A stretch of 64,000 nucleotides of DNA, taken from contig VWZW01002761.1 in the NCBI GenBank assembly GCA_013397115.1, positions 509,870 to 573,869 of the forward strand, read 5' to 3'. Below the pieces are notes generated by a model, which saw only the letters and a list, made by a program, of their open reading frames with translations, searched no databases and was not told where the DNA came from. This document shows, one piece after another, positions 25,781 through 38,600 of the stretch; within the stretch, counting starts at the first letter, position 1, and the number at the start of each line of letters is the position of its first letter. The stretch is from Edolisoma coerulescens. Its lineage: Eukaryota; Chordata; Aves; Passeriformes; Campephagidae. The position numbers and the translations under genes are program-made.

Positions 25781-28529
25781 CTGAAATTTTTATGATCCAT
25801 AGAATTGGTTTTTTGTAACAATGGAAGTGAAAAATGGTAACCACTAAAAGTTCATGGCTGAATTAGAGCATTTGATTTACATACAAAAGTTAGGCTTGAA
25901 TGTGAGCATTTAGTGCAATTAGTGAATTTTACTTTTCTTCCTGTCTTTACATGACACAATGTATAGCAAATGAAGGCAAACAACTTTTTTTTCAATGATA
26001 CTTTCCCTCTGGTCTTGTAAGACTGATGCACTTCAACACTCAGGCAATTGCATCTCCTGGTTGTCTAGAAACCTTGGTTGTTCCTTGTGTAGCAGCCCCT
26101 TAAGCCCGTCTGTGCTGTGGGTACAGGTCCAGCCAGCAGCAGTGCTGGGGGATGTCCCAGTGCACACACACTGACACGCACATGTCCTCGTACATTATTT
26201 GGCTACAACAGCCCACGAGATCTGCACAAGACAAAATCAGTACCTCAGTGGCACCACATCTGGTCCAGCAGAACAATATATTCACAAGTGGATACACACT
26301 AGTGGGTATCTCCATTGGGTCGCATTGGATAGCTCCAATGGATAGCTGATGGCCCCTAGACCTAGACATCACCTGTGTGGCCACCAGTGCAAGGCTTGGT
26401 CAGGTAAGCAAATGGACCTGTAACCATCTTACTCATCTCTGCTTCCTTCATTCTCCCCTTCTCTGTTTTAAATCATGCACAGAACGAGCTCTAAAGTGAA
26501 TATACATTCCCAAAGGACTTCTGAAACCCTGTATCTTTCAAATATTGGCTCTTTTACCTTACAAACTCAAGTGTGACTGGTACAATAATCCTATTTAAAA
26601 CAACTGGATTTGCATTAGATTTTCTTGGGTTTAGAACAAGGCAAATACTTCCATTTTATAGTAGTTCAAACATTCAAGGAGATGTGGAAAACTATTTGAG
26701 CTTCTTGTAGATAAAAATCAGAAAAATCTGATGCAGTGGAATTTAAAAATATATTTTGGCTATTCATTTTCCAAATACCTTTGTAAGGATGTTGTCCATA
26801 ATTACACAGAGTGTTGTAAGCACAGTTTTTCCAAAGCCATTTCTTAATTTTAATGTAATTTCTTTTTAAGACCACATAATAAGTAAGTAAAGTACTTTAT
26901 AGTCTGCAATCATTAGTGTTATGTGAAGAACCTGAATTGTCTTTTTTCATTATAATTCTTTTTTATTTTAAAGTAGATAAATCACGCACATATTTTAACA
27001 AAATGATGATCATCTTAACTATAAAAGAGTTTAAAAAATACATCCTAACCATTAAAGTTAATACTTTCAGACTGATTTATGTTTCTGCCATTAAAAGCCT
27101 GTGCAAGGCAACACAGAGTTAAAATAAATTCCTTTATGACCAGTAGCTAAACCCTTGATATACACATCATTAAAATAAAGTATGGGAGGAAATATGTGAC
27201 TCCATTAGAAACTAAGGTCAATTAGTGACTCGTTATGAAAAAGCAGTGAAATTGATTTGTAACTGTATCTCTTCAGGCTCCTGCCATTCTGTAGAGTTAA
27301 TAATAAAATCTGAATTCTGACAAGGAGAGTCATTAAAGCACTTCATAGGCAAGAGTTAATCATTACTTTAAAAGTTATTATCTTGAATTTATTCCCTTCT
27401 GCTAAAAAGATTTGTCATGTCCCAGAGATTAATGATTCTGAATACGAAAGATATGGCTGACATAAGTTGTAGTTCTCTGTGTTTTCAATTGATTTACATG
27501 CGATCTGGGTCTTTTGTACAGTTTTTAAAAATTACTGCTCTCAAATCTCACACCTTTATTTATTAATTTCCCTTCAAGAGTGTGGCACCACAGGGCCTGA
27601 AAGTCTCCTGCTTACATTTAATAAGGAACTTGGAATGTACTGTATTTCAATCAGTTTTATTTCACTTACATTTATATTTTAAAATATCCAATTTGTTTAA
27701 TTTATTATCAGTTTAAATATATCAGGAAAACTCTATTTTCATCTGTCTAAGTCTGCAAAGGAAAGCCTTCACTAGATAAGACTAGTAAGATTTTAGTGAT
27801 CTTTTTATCCCTGAATGATAAATGTTCAAACTCTACTGGATATGTGTTTATGACTCCTCTCCAATCATCTGTCTGGAATGAAACTTGTTAAGAAACCAAA
27901 AACTAAATTCCTATATAAGCAGAAATTAGGCAAAATGCTGTAAACTTTGTGAAAAGTGTGGATATTTACCAAGATTTAGAAAATTACTGGTCAAAAGTGC
28001 TCAGATAATTTCCTGTTTAGCAGTATTGCATTGTATAATGCTGCAATGCTTGATTTTTCCTACCGAAATATTATTTCAGACTGTAATTTTGGCTTCTCAT
28101 TTTTATTAGGTGATTCATCCATATAGGATGTTTACAGCATCTTAATACTCCTAACTAATGAACTGTACCTCGTTCAGAAAAGGAGAGTGCCTTTAGCACT
28201 CACAGTTTGCATTTGATTTTTGCTGTGAACTCAAACAGATAGGTTACAATGGCAGCACACTTCTAGTAAGACTATGTATGTAATAGAGTAGGGGGATAAC
28301 AAGAAAAGTTTCCTCCCTTAAAATTCCCCCAAATGCACTTTGTGTGCATGAAGAGTTTAAGTTCCCTGCAGCCCTGCGTGGTGTTGGTCTCTGAGGAGTG
28401 CTTTGGGGTTGTGCTCAAGAACTGCTTCACTGTACAAATGTGCAATGAACCTGAAAGAACATGATCTGCAATTTCCAAACTGCTGTGAGGTTGGGAAGAG
28501 AAGGGAGAATCACTGTTCTTCAGACAAAA
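25781..28529. other. Gene-free stretch
   Basis: 26.05-26.45 kb is locally GC-richer, with open frames on both strands and a CAG/GTAAGC donor at 26398. No identity found. 27.1-27.4 kb is AT-rich single-copy-looking sequence. Confidence 0.5.
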
Positions 28530-29028
28530 ACATCATCTGTGTCATCACGGGAAAGACATAGACCTGTTGGAGTGAGTCTAGAGGATGCAATGAAGATGTT
28601 CAGAGGGCTGAAACAACTCTCCTATCAGAACAGGCTGAGAGAGCTGGGGTTGTTCGACATGGAGAACAGAAGGCTCTAGGGAGACCTTAGAGTACCTTTC
28701 AGTACCTAAAGGGGCTATAAGAAAGCTGGAGAGGGACTTTCAGGAAGGGCATGTAGTTATAAGACATGTAGAAATGGCTTTAAACTGAAAGAGAGTAGGT
28801 TTAGTTTGGATGTTAGGAAGAAATTCTTTGCAGTGAGGGTGGTGAGGCACTGGAACAGGTTACTCAGAGAAGCTGTGGCTGATGCGTGCCTGGAAGTGTT
28901 CAAGGTCAGGCTGGACGCTGCTTTGAGCAACCTGGTCTAATGGAAGGTGTCCCTGCTCATGGCAGGGGGATTGAAACTAGATGGTCTTTAATGTCCTTTC
29001 CAATCCAAATGATTCTATGATTCTATGA
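28530..29028 (+). mobile_element. CR1 LINE 3' fragment, about 500 bp
   Basis: Includes the end of the RT-domain frame (RLRELGLFDMENRRL, 28635-28679) and the full 3' region: 'actgaaagagagtaggttta', 'gtgaggcactggaacaggtt', ending in two copies of the ATTCTATG-type repeat. It is one of the best-preserved CR1 copies here. Confidence 0.95.
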
Positions 29029-32000
29029 ATCAATGATCTTCACAAATCTCATGCTGGAGAGTACCAGCTGAAATACAAACCATACCAAAAATTAGAATCA
29101 AAGGCCAAAAGAAACAGTCAGGTGAGGGCAAGCCTTCAATAGTAGGCCTGAGTGACACCTCTCTCTAGAGGAAGGAAAGAGATTTGATTTCTAGAAGCAA
29201 GGCTTGGTAAGTGGCAAGGTAGGACATTTTAGCACATGCTAAAGAACTCAACTTCATCACAGATAATAATCTCTGAAAATGTAACCTACTATAGTATTAG
29301 ACTCTATTTCTTCATAATTATCTGTGCATGGTACTTCTATCTGTGTGTGTGTGTGCATGTAAGTTTACATTTCTACACGTGCATCTGAGGGCTGAGTTGT
29401 CCAAACATGATGTTTAGAGGCTTTTGTCTGGTCTGCCAAGGATGTGGGCAGACCTCCTTATGGGCCAGTACCCTGGGGCCAGGCAATTGTGTATGCTTGA
29501 CCATTTCCATTAGCAGGCTGTAAATATTCCATAACCTTTTGTGAAAGCTGTCCCGGAGAATAAACAAGGTTTTGGGAGAAATAGTTCACTTGCGCTGTCA
29601 TGCTGAGTACAGCTTCCTCTTACATCTTCCATGAAGAGTGATTGCACTTACTGTTTTCCCCTTTTTTTTTTTGTTTTTCTCAGCTCAGCATAATTCTAGT
29701 AGCTTTTTGCATGTTATTTTATTAACTCTCATTTATAATTAAGTGCGCATATTCCAAGCCACATCTAGAACAGGCAAAGCTGGTATGATAAATACAGGTG
29801 AATTACGAAAGCTTGTTCCAGTTTAGAGCTGAATCCTGGTTATAACCCTCTGTTTTTTAAAAACAGTCCTGGGCATCAAGAATCAGCTTTTTTCTTTCTT
29901 TTCGTAGGTGATTAGTTCTATTTGAATGAAAACTTACACTAGATGATCCAAGCACAGTAACACGTTTTTCTTTTGTCTTTCAAAGCGTGATGGATTTAGG
30001 ATGTGTGTACGTGAGTTTTCTCTCTTGTGAATGTGTTTTCTGATTAATTTCTGGATCTTGGTCTTAATGTGAAGCAATCTCTGTGAAAGTATAGTAAATC
30101 TGTCCATGTCACATAAGATTGCTGTTCCATTATTCTTCTGCAGCAACTTTTCCTCTTACCCTGATCACCCAAACAAAACAACCCTTCATGACTCTGAAAA
30201 TGCGCCATACAGGGTTGTATATATGAGAGGCAAGTGGCATACTTAAATAGCCCACCAGATTTTTAGTTTCAGTAACCAAGAATAGTTTTTCTGCATTCTT
30301 ACATGGACAGTCCTAGCATGGAAGATTTTTCAATTTTTCATATCCAGAGTGCCTTTTTTTCTTTGAACAAGAAGAACCTTATTCTTAAAATATTAGTCCC
30401 TGTACTAGCCTGAGCCTTACTTACTAAAGAATAAGACAATAGTCAAAAGCAGTAGCTTTCCCATGCCACCAGTAAATCTGCCGGGGCCAGATTTCCAAAC
30501 ACTCAGAACAGCTTGGAAACAACGTGACCTGGAGGTCAAAAGAAAGTTGAAGCAGAATAAGATGAATATATAGAAGGTACACTGTCTGTTCCATGTAAAC
30601 AGCTTGTGTGGATATTGCCATCTGACACTGTGGAAGTCTTTGGGTGAATTTTCTTTATCGATATAAATAAATCATTTTAAATTGCATATAGATGTAATAA
30701 TGCAATAATTTAGTGGTTGCACTGTAAACATCCCCCACATCCTTTTTTATGCAGCCTTCCTTCTGTCCTTTTTCTTGTCCTAATTATTCTGCTGCAAAAG
30801 TTACTGCTAAGTTTGCAATAAACTGAAATAATTGACTGGAACTGGGCTAGAAGTCTGCAAACCTTTGCTGGCAGTGATTGTCTATGGAAAATAGATGTGC
30901 ACAAGAGAAACTAATTATTTTTTAAATTTTTATGTGGACTTTGAAAACAGGGGTTTGAAAACAGAAGATTTTTCAGATCAGATCTGTGCAGGGAGAGAAC
31001 AGAAGGCCTATTTATCATATATTGGCTGGTAACTGTTATGTGGATGCAGTTAAATTGAAAAAAAAATCCAATGGAAGTCAATTATTTGCTTCTTGGTTTA
31101 ATTCTGTTGTAAATATGGTGTTTAACATGGAAGTTTCTCTGTTCACTTGTACCATTTTATTAACAGCTATCAAATCCAACTGCTTACCTTCTGGTATTGT
31201 TTCAGTTGAGTAATTTCCTTTTAATTAGTAGGACTTTCTATGATCATCTTCCTTAACATTTTAGTTAATCAGTTTCCAAATGCCTGAGAAAGTAGCAAGA
31301 AGGAGAAAGAAAAGAAGAAATGTACCAACACAATTAATTTTGTTTTGCTTCAGTATTCTCTAAAAGTATCAAATGGAGAAAGTGTCCTTCAGTAGCCCAT
31401 TCACCTTCAGTAAAGCGCTATCATATCTATATTCTGATATGGTGCTGATTCTAATCAGTGGATTCTATTATAGGCCTTTAAGCAAAAAAAGAAAGTGCTG
31501 ATGAAGGCCATAAAAATAAATGAGGCTTATTGCTTCTTGACATCTTTAGCACTTTCTGAGGTTTCCTGAGTGAGCAGGGGTAGCAGACAATAGCTGGAAG
31601 ATTGTGTGTAAGATAATGAGAAAAATAAATGCATCCTCGGAAGCAGCCAGCAGGAACTACGGGTAACATTCATTATGCAGGGTCTAGGCTGCTCCCAGTA
31701 CGATGTTATTAATTTGTGGAATGAGCTAAGAAGTGTGAAAGAAAGCTGATGTTTGCTCCTAACCTTCCTGGCCAGCATTTTGAATATTAACAGAGAGGTC
31801 AAATGCATTATCTCCTTGAAATTGTCTCTCTCTCTCCTGTTTTCCTTTGGTAAGAAGTGAAGCAAAACATATCTCTGAGAAGAAAGGGATGTGGGAAGCA
31901 GCTCCTGCCCTTGCTTTGGAAAAAGGAAAAAAAATAGGACTGAACAGAAAGTAGGTGATGGAGATGAGGGTGTGTTTTAGAGATGATACGGGGAGAGAAT

Positions 32001-32797
32001 GTTCTTCAAATTTAAAAGGCAATCTCAGTTCCCTTTCCGGGACTGCTCTGCGCACCAGAGTTTAATAGCAGAACGCATGAGGAAGTGAGTATAGTATTTA
32101 AATGTTCACACAGCAAATTCCAGTTCTTGTATTCATAGCCTCTCAGGAGTAATCTGCACCATATCTACTTCAGTGAGTGGGTAGGTCAGTATTTATTTGT
32201 TCTTGGGATGCAGACCAGATTTACATTTCATGTATTTTCACAGCAGTGAAGGCCAGGCTGTATATATTCTGTATGTATGCATGGCAGCTTCTGCCTGCTG
32301 GGGGGTTTATGTAGTTTAATTATTTGTGTGAGTTAACTAACCAGAAATAGGCTCAGACTGTGATTAGTGACATAGCAAAAGAGCACAATCTTAATCACAG
32401 ATTGGAGTATTTTGGAAGAAAATGCGTGATTTGTAACTAAATTCACACTGACTATATATGTGGGTCATTTGGTGTAACAACAGCATGAGCAATATTGTTG
32501 ATTAATTAGGCAATTTAGTGAACAGGGATTCTACACCAAAGACATTTTGACTTCTTCCTGTACAGATCTCACAGAGAAACACACACACACTCACTTAGTC
32601 CAAAGCATTCTAAGTAAGTCTGCTGGTTTCACTGGGAATCAGCTTAAAGTTAAGCATATATGATTCCAAAACCAAAGTTGCTTTTTTTAAATAGCCTTGT
32701 AATCTGATCATAGAAATTTTACAATCAGAATAAAAGGAAAAATAATTAGAATGTTTATCTTCTGTTTCTCACTCACTTTCCTGTACTTGAACATAAG
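29029..32797. other. Gene-free stretch
   Basis: A short TG repeat lies near 29343. Overlapping minus-strand frames at 31478-32055 have no recognisable domain. Nothing else seen. Confidence 0.5.
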
Positions 32798-32952
32798 AAA
32801 CAAAGACATAGATGTGGCAAGACAAAGTGCTTCCTTTGCTTTTACATTTGTACCTCTTGATCTTGAAGATCCAGCAGGGAATGATAACAGTACGTACGAT
32901 AAACTGGGACAAAATGTTAACATCAGCCTTACAAAGGAATGGTCTGGAAAGT
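32798..32952 (+). CDS. Candidate internal exon, plus strand, unidentified gene
   Basis: A pyrimidine-rich stretch (TTTCTCACTCACTTTCCTG) precedes an AAG acceptor at 32795-32797, and a strong GTAAGA donor follows at 32953. The enclosed 155 bases read 51 complete codons without a stop (phase 2 in, phase 1 out), and 36 of the 51 codons start with a purine. The product alternates polar and hydrophobic residues (ASFAFTFVPLDLEDP, then GQNVNISLTKEW), as in a beta-sandwich segment, and contains two potential N-glycosylation sequons (NST, NIS). The family is not recognised. Both minus-strand frames here are also fairly open, which weakens the case. Confidence 0.3.
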
Positions 32953-33859
32953 GTAAGAGAAACACAGTCCCTTTGCTCACTCATCTAACAGTGATTCTGT
33001 TCAACTGACATTAATCTATTTTCTGAAACAGAGAAAGTATAAAAGGAAGGTATTTTGTCTTTGTTCAAATATTTTGTAACTGCATTTTGGCAGGTTTGTT
33101 TTGCTGAGCTGTGGAAGAAGTGTGGATATGGTCTGAAACTGGAATACAGAATGATTAGGAAGCAGTTGAGGCTAAGACCAAACAGAATATTTGAGAAAGA
33201 AGCCCAGTCTTCTCTTGAAGTTTTCTTTCAGTTTTATTTTTTTTTTCTTTAAAATGTGCTCAGGTACCAATACCTGCAAATTTGCAAATAAAATTTTCAG
33301 AAGGCAGAAAAAGCCTTCTTCTATATGGCTTTGCATAAGAAGCCTTAACTATATCTTTACAACTTTTCCACATTCTTTCTTTTCTTTCACGCTTTCACAA
33401 GGTTTAGGCTGGAAGCCTAAATCAATAGTTTCTGCTTCTAATATATTGAATATCTACATATTAAGTCCCATCACTTGATGCTTCTACTCCATTCAAGGAC
33501 TCTTCACCATGAAGATCTCAAAGTATTGAGTTTTTTCTTTAATTGCAGGTTTTCCATAATATAATGAACTAAGATAATACAAAGCCTGCGAGCCACCAAT
33601 TTAATAATTTTGAAGGAGAAGTGACTGACATTGCATAGAAAAAAAAAAAAGGTGATGCAATTTGAGCAATTTGAAGAGGTAGATTATATCAGGCTAGATA
33701 TCACACTAGATGGATTTTACTGGAAATTAATTAATAAGCAGAAGAAATGTACTGCTAAATACAGAAAATAATTTGGCTTGGAAACACATTTAACACTTGA
33801 GATCAAGGTGATATTGTTCAATGGAGAAACTATAAAAGTGGGGAGTTGATAGCAAGTTC
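32953..33859. other. Gene-free stretch
   Basis: AT-rich, with an A run at 33640-33651. No gene or repeat recognised. Confidence 0.5.
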
Positions 33860-34552
33860 AACTGAAAGGGAAACATTAGCCTAGAAGGAGGCTACTACTG
33901 AAATTTCTCAAAAATCAATTTTGGTAACAGTCATGTTTAATAGTTTTATTTATGATCTTGGCATAAAAGCAAAATTGGGAAGCATCATTTGGAGGACAAA
34001 AGAGTATTGCCTCATCATAGTGAAGGAACTAAGTGACCTTGAGATCAGAGGTAATAGGAACAAGATGAAATTCATAAAGTGCAAGATAAACTTGGAAGCC
34101 TGGTTTCAAACTTGTCCACTATCATCTAGGAATACATTAGTTAGGAAAAGCTGGAAGAGAAGGGCCTTGGTCACAGGAGTTCATCAATAAATACTATTAA
34201 TTTTCAATATGATCCAGCTGTGAAAAAGCCAAACATCTTCTGAGGACATGCAAGTAATTTTTACACAGATTTCACAAGACTCATTGTGCATGAATCCAAG
34301 GCGTTTTCATCTCAAGAAGACATGATATGTATTCAAGAAAGATGCATCGAACTATATAAAGATTTTTTTTCATTAGTACAATTTTCAACCATTTGAACTG
34401 CAGCTGTGAAAGGCAGTGGAATCTTAATCCTTGAGAGATTCAAAGCCTGACTAGACAGAGATCTGAGCAACCTGATCTCATTGACCTGGATCAGGATTTG
34501 GATTAAATGACCTCCAAGTATCCTGTCCAACCTTGACTTTTCTGTTATTCTT
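33860..34552 (+). mobile_element. Ancient CR1 copy with reverse-transcriptase remnants
   Basis: The left part still reads like the late RT domain: MFNSFIYDLG, then KAKLGS, then NKMKFIKCKI, corresponding to FIND-L-, -TKLGG and NLMKFNKGKC in CR1. The middle is decayed. The right end (34410-34552) has the CR1 tail pattern ('gagattcaaagcctgacta', 'gagcaacctgatctcat', 'gacctccaagtatcctgtc'). It is far more diverged than the 28.5 kb copy. Confidence 0.65.
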
Positions 34553-35079
34553 TGTTTGTAACTATGATTTCTTCAGAAAAAAAAAAAAATTGTAGTCTAG
34601 TGGCACTAAAAGTGTCACAAGACACAACAACTTTGCAGGTAAAGCCTGATGAATTTATGAAAGGTGTTGTATGATTTCTGGCTCTAGAAGCAGGGGATTT
34701 GCTTGGGCATATTTCCATCAGTTCCTGCTCTGAAATTTCCCTGATGGTTGAGGAATTAATAATGTCAAAGATATCAGCAGCTCCTAGCAAGCAAAGTTCC
34801 CTGTAACAAAAATCTTTAGAGTTTTGGACATTTTGATCAGGATGAAGATCCTTCCTGATCCCAGATGAGGCTGTTATTCTGACCAAAAGCATTAACACAA
34901 GACATATTCATCAATGAAAGAAGTCACTGTTTTGTTTTTTTTTTGTTTTGTTTTGCTTTTGTTAAAATAAACAGAACTAAGCAAACCCCAATTCCCTTCG
35001 ATCCTCAACAACCAATACTGGATGCTTCTATTCCTCCCAAACTCTGTTTACCACAAAGTCTTGAAAGTGCAGAATAAAT

Positions 35080-35146
35080 ACTTTGGGGGTTGGACCTAGA
35101 TGATTTTTCAGGTCCCTTTCAACCCAAACCATTCTTTGGTTCTATG
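35080..35146 (+). mobile_element. CR1 3' end remnant
   Basis: 'gttggacctagatgattttt' plus 'ggtccctttcaacccaaacc' plus 'ttctatgaaa' represents the last 65 bases of a CR1. Confidence 0.85.
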
Positions 35147-35578
35147 AAATCTAACCAACTGCAGAGTAATCTGGTAAAGAGTCTGAACTTTGTGTGCATC
35201 ACTGGGGCTCCCAGTATACTCCTGGCTTGGCAGGATAAAGTTAATTTGTATTTTCATAAAGGAAGTATGAGAAGTAAGAAGTGAGAATGGGCAGCTGCAA
35301 TCTTTACAAACCCACACAGAATTTCACAGATTTTTGAAAGAACTGCCATGAAGAAGCCAAGCTACACCATGTGTTGCCAAAGACAGATTCTTTCAATATA
35401 AGGCTGCTGATTGAAAGTAAGATTGGTATCTACCCATAGCAAATATTTTCTCATGTTGATAAGAAATTGTGCTTAATTGAAAAGTTATGTTTTTTAATTT
35501 AAGCTTCCCACCATTGTGCACTGCATGTTTTAGATAGAACCCTACTAATACATTTATTTCCCAATTCCACAGCTATTG

Positions 35579-35664
35579 GTTTGTTTGTTTTGTTTTTGTT
35601 TTTGGTTTGGTTTTTTTTTTTTTTTGGGTTTTTTTTTGTGGTGTTTTTGGGGTTTTTTTGGTTC
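35579..35664. repeat. GT/poly-T tract
   Basis: An 86-base run of T and G only, rich in TTTGTTT and long T runs, with GGG islands near the right end. Confidence 0.9.
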
Positions 35665-38600
35665 CTATTCCTGTATGTAAGTTCAGCTAATTTTTCTGAT
35701 CTGGGAGTATGTTACTTACCTCTGGAACAGTCATCTGCACTTCTTTCAATTGTTTTACAGAGATTTAAAATCCCTGCATATATTGTCAGTAAAGATTTTC
35801 TGTTGACACAAAATGTTCCACATGGTTGGATTAAACCCCAGCTGTTTAGAAGATCTTCTAAAGTTGTCTTGGTATACCTTTAAGAAATTCCATTCTGCCA
35901 AGGTTACACTTGACAAGTGGAAGTGAAAATTATTACAAAGTTTGAATACACAATGTGATATATTATGTGGTAATTTCCTAAAACATACTAGAGTCTGGGT
36001 TATTTTTACATTTTTAAATATAAATGTCATATGATATTAATTGAAAGCTGCAGAGGCACTGAAGTAAAGAATATCAAAATGGTTTCCAGCTATCTAACAG
36101 ATTGTTGCAAAAAAACCTCTCCTCCATTAAAGATTCTGTTCATAATGATCACAAGAATTTAGGTTTCTTTAAATCTTTAGTTCCTTTTTGGTAGAATCCT
36201 GAATTAAGCATGACTTAATTCACTGTATTTATACTAATTAAGTAAGTTTGTATTTCCATGATTTACTTCTCTTCAGCCAAAGTAATTACATTGATTATTA
36301 TCAATCCCTAGAGGTGTTTTCAATTTACTGGTTTGCCAATTCAATATTAGCAATATACCATTACAAAATAAGAACTTAGTTTCAGAAATCTCCTTTTATT
36401 AGTTCTCTTGGGACTCTTGCTTGTAATTCAGCTGACTGTGTTGAAAATCTTCACGCTCTTTTCTCAGAATTAAGAAACTTTCTTTTTTATCCTTTAAATA
36501 GATACCTCTTCTTTCCTATTTTGTTACAGATGATAAGCAAAAATATCTGTAGAACATTTCTGTCTTTTGTACTGCTTGTGGCAGATTTTTCAACAGCATC
36601 TTCTCTTGTACCTCATCTTCCTTTTAGACAAAGGTGCCGTCTTTTGACACACACTGGTAGAAAGAAGAATACATTAAACAAAAAAAAATACTTAAGAAAG
36701 AATAAATGAAAATAGGACAGGATGAAAAAGATGACAACAATAAGCTGTTTTTCTTTGAAGTACCTAAAATCTGTGGTCATCAAAGACCTGGAAGTGTGTT
36801 CAGTGTCATGAGAACAAAGTAATACATTAAAATGATTTTAGTAACTTTGCACATTCTGTATATTAAATTTTCCATTAATATTTTCATAGTATTACAGTCC
36901 AGAAAGAGCCATTTGATTATCTTGCCTCTTTTGATGTTGTAAAGTGTACATTTCACCAAGAACATTACACAGAGAAGAGTATTATTTATGTTGACGGACT
37001 TTTTTTTCTTTTTTTTTTTTAAATCGAGATAAGAAAGTAGTTTCCATGCATGAGTGTACTGTGCTAAGAGTAAAAATGGAAGCTCAAAGATTGCTAATTA
37101 GCCCTAGTACACATTATTAGTGCTCTGTGGCACAGAATTGCCTACCAGCCAGTCCAAGACAGTGCCAAGACATTATTCATGGATGCACCAGGAACCATAT
37201 CCAAAAGTAAGCTGGTAAAAAAAAAACACAACAAAACCCCCCTTCTCTAAATTTGTTTTCATTCATCCTCCCAAGTCCTCCTTTGTGCTTTCAGACATCC
37301 CAAGGTCATTCTAACATACCTCATAGCATCGTGAGATCCTCTGACAATTCAGATTGGATTTATCTGTGGGTCATCTAATTCAACTTCCTCAGAACACAAT
37401 GCGTAGCCACAGATCCATATTACAGAAATCTCAGCCATATGGGCTCCAGAGCAACTCTCAGATTGTTTCAAACAATTTTTACAATCTTGCAGAAAGAGTT
37501 CAGAGGAGATCCAGGCCAAATGCCATGTGCTGTGGATGAGGCTTGTCTATGAAGCCAGTCTTATGGCTGAAAGAGTCCCTGTCCTAAACAATTTAACAAT
37601 ATAAAAGTACCCAATCCTTTTATATATGTGAATTGATAGGATAAGATAGCTCTTTTAGGATTTTTTTCATCATTGATTTTGAGAAAAAATATTAGATTCC
37701 TAAGTCGGAAGCTCAAACTTCCATATTAGCATTTTACAGCTTTTAGATGCAGCTTTTCTTTTTCACCCTCATGAATGTTTCCTTCTCCATCATAATCAAG
37801 TTTCCTGTCTCTTCCTAGATATAACGTACCTCTCACTTGCAATATCTATCTTGGCATTTTGTACACATAGTGCAAATTAACCCTGGAGAAATACACAGAG
37901 AGACCATGTCAATATATAGGCAGGCCAGATAGGAGCTAACTATATTTCTATTTTTCTAATATACAACCATAATTTATTTTGAAAGCCAATTCTTTTATAG
38001 AAATTGCTCACTGGCTGAAAAATTCAGCTGGGTCTTAATCCTGTCATGAGAGAACAATCTGAGCAGCCAACCTCTGAGATGGAGAACGCTTCATGAAATC
38101 ATACCCAGGGGCTGTAGATGGAAAACAGATATGGCTGTGTCCATAACTTCAGTCTCATGAGGGAATGAAGAGTGAATCAAACAGATGCGGATGCAGAAAA
38201 TCTCCACATACACAGCTGACACTTCTCATCACCTACAATGGTTTGAACTGTAGGAAACCCTTTGCACCCACTTCCATGTGCAGGCTATATTGCAAATTGC
38301 TATTTATGTATCTGCATGTTCTCAGTAAGCTTCTTTTTCTGCTTTAAATAAATAACTAAGTGAATATATATGTATGGGATACTAGGCAGTCCCACCTAAA
38401 ATGATATAAAGTGTTATATATTTAAAACTAGTAAATTTCTAGATCGACTGAATATTCTTTGGGACTTTCTTTAGCAAAACCTCCCTAAGCACATCATATA
38501 AATGCACTAAAATTCTAAAAAAAGAATATATGTCTGTATACTGCCTACATATATTCCATCATATTATATTTATATATAACATTGTGTTTCTGCGTATATC

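Noticed and set aside
31478..32055. Minus-strand frames of 98 and 112 codons
   Set aside because: Overlapping phases, low-complexity pyrimidine-rich translation.
37340..37560. Possible very old CR1 antisense piece
   Set aside because: Similarity to CR1 is limited to a few words such as 'gtgggtcatctaattcaact'. Not enough to call.
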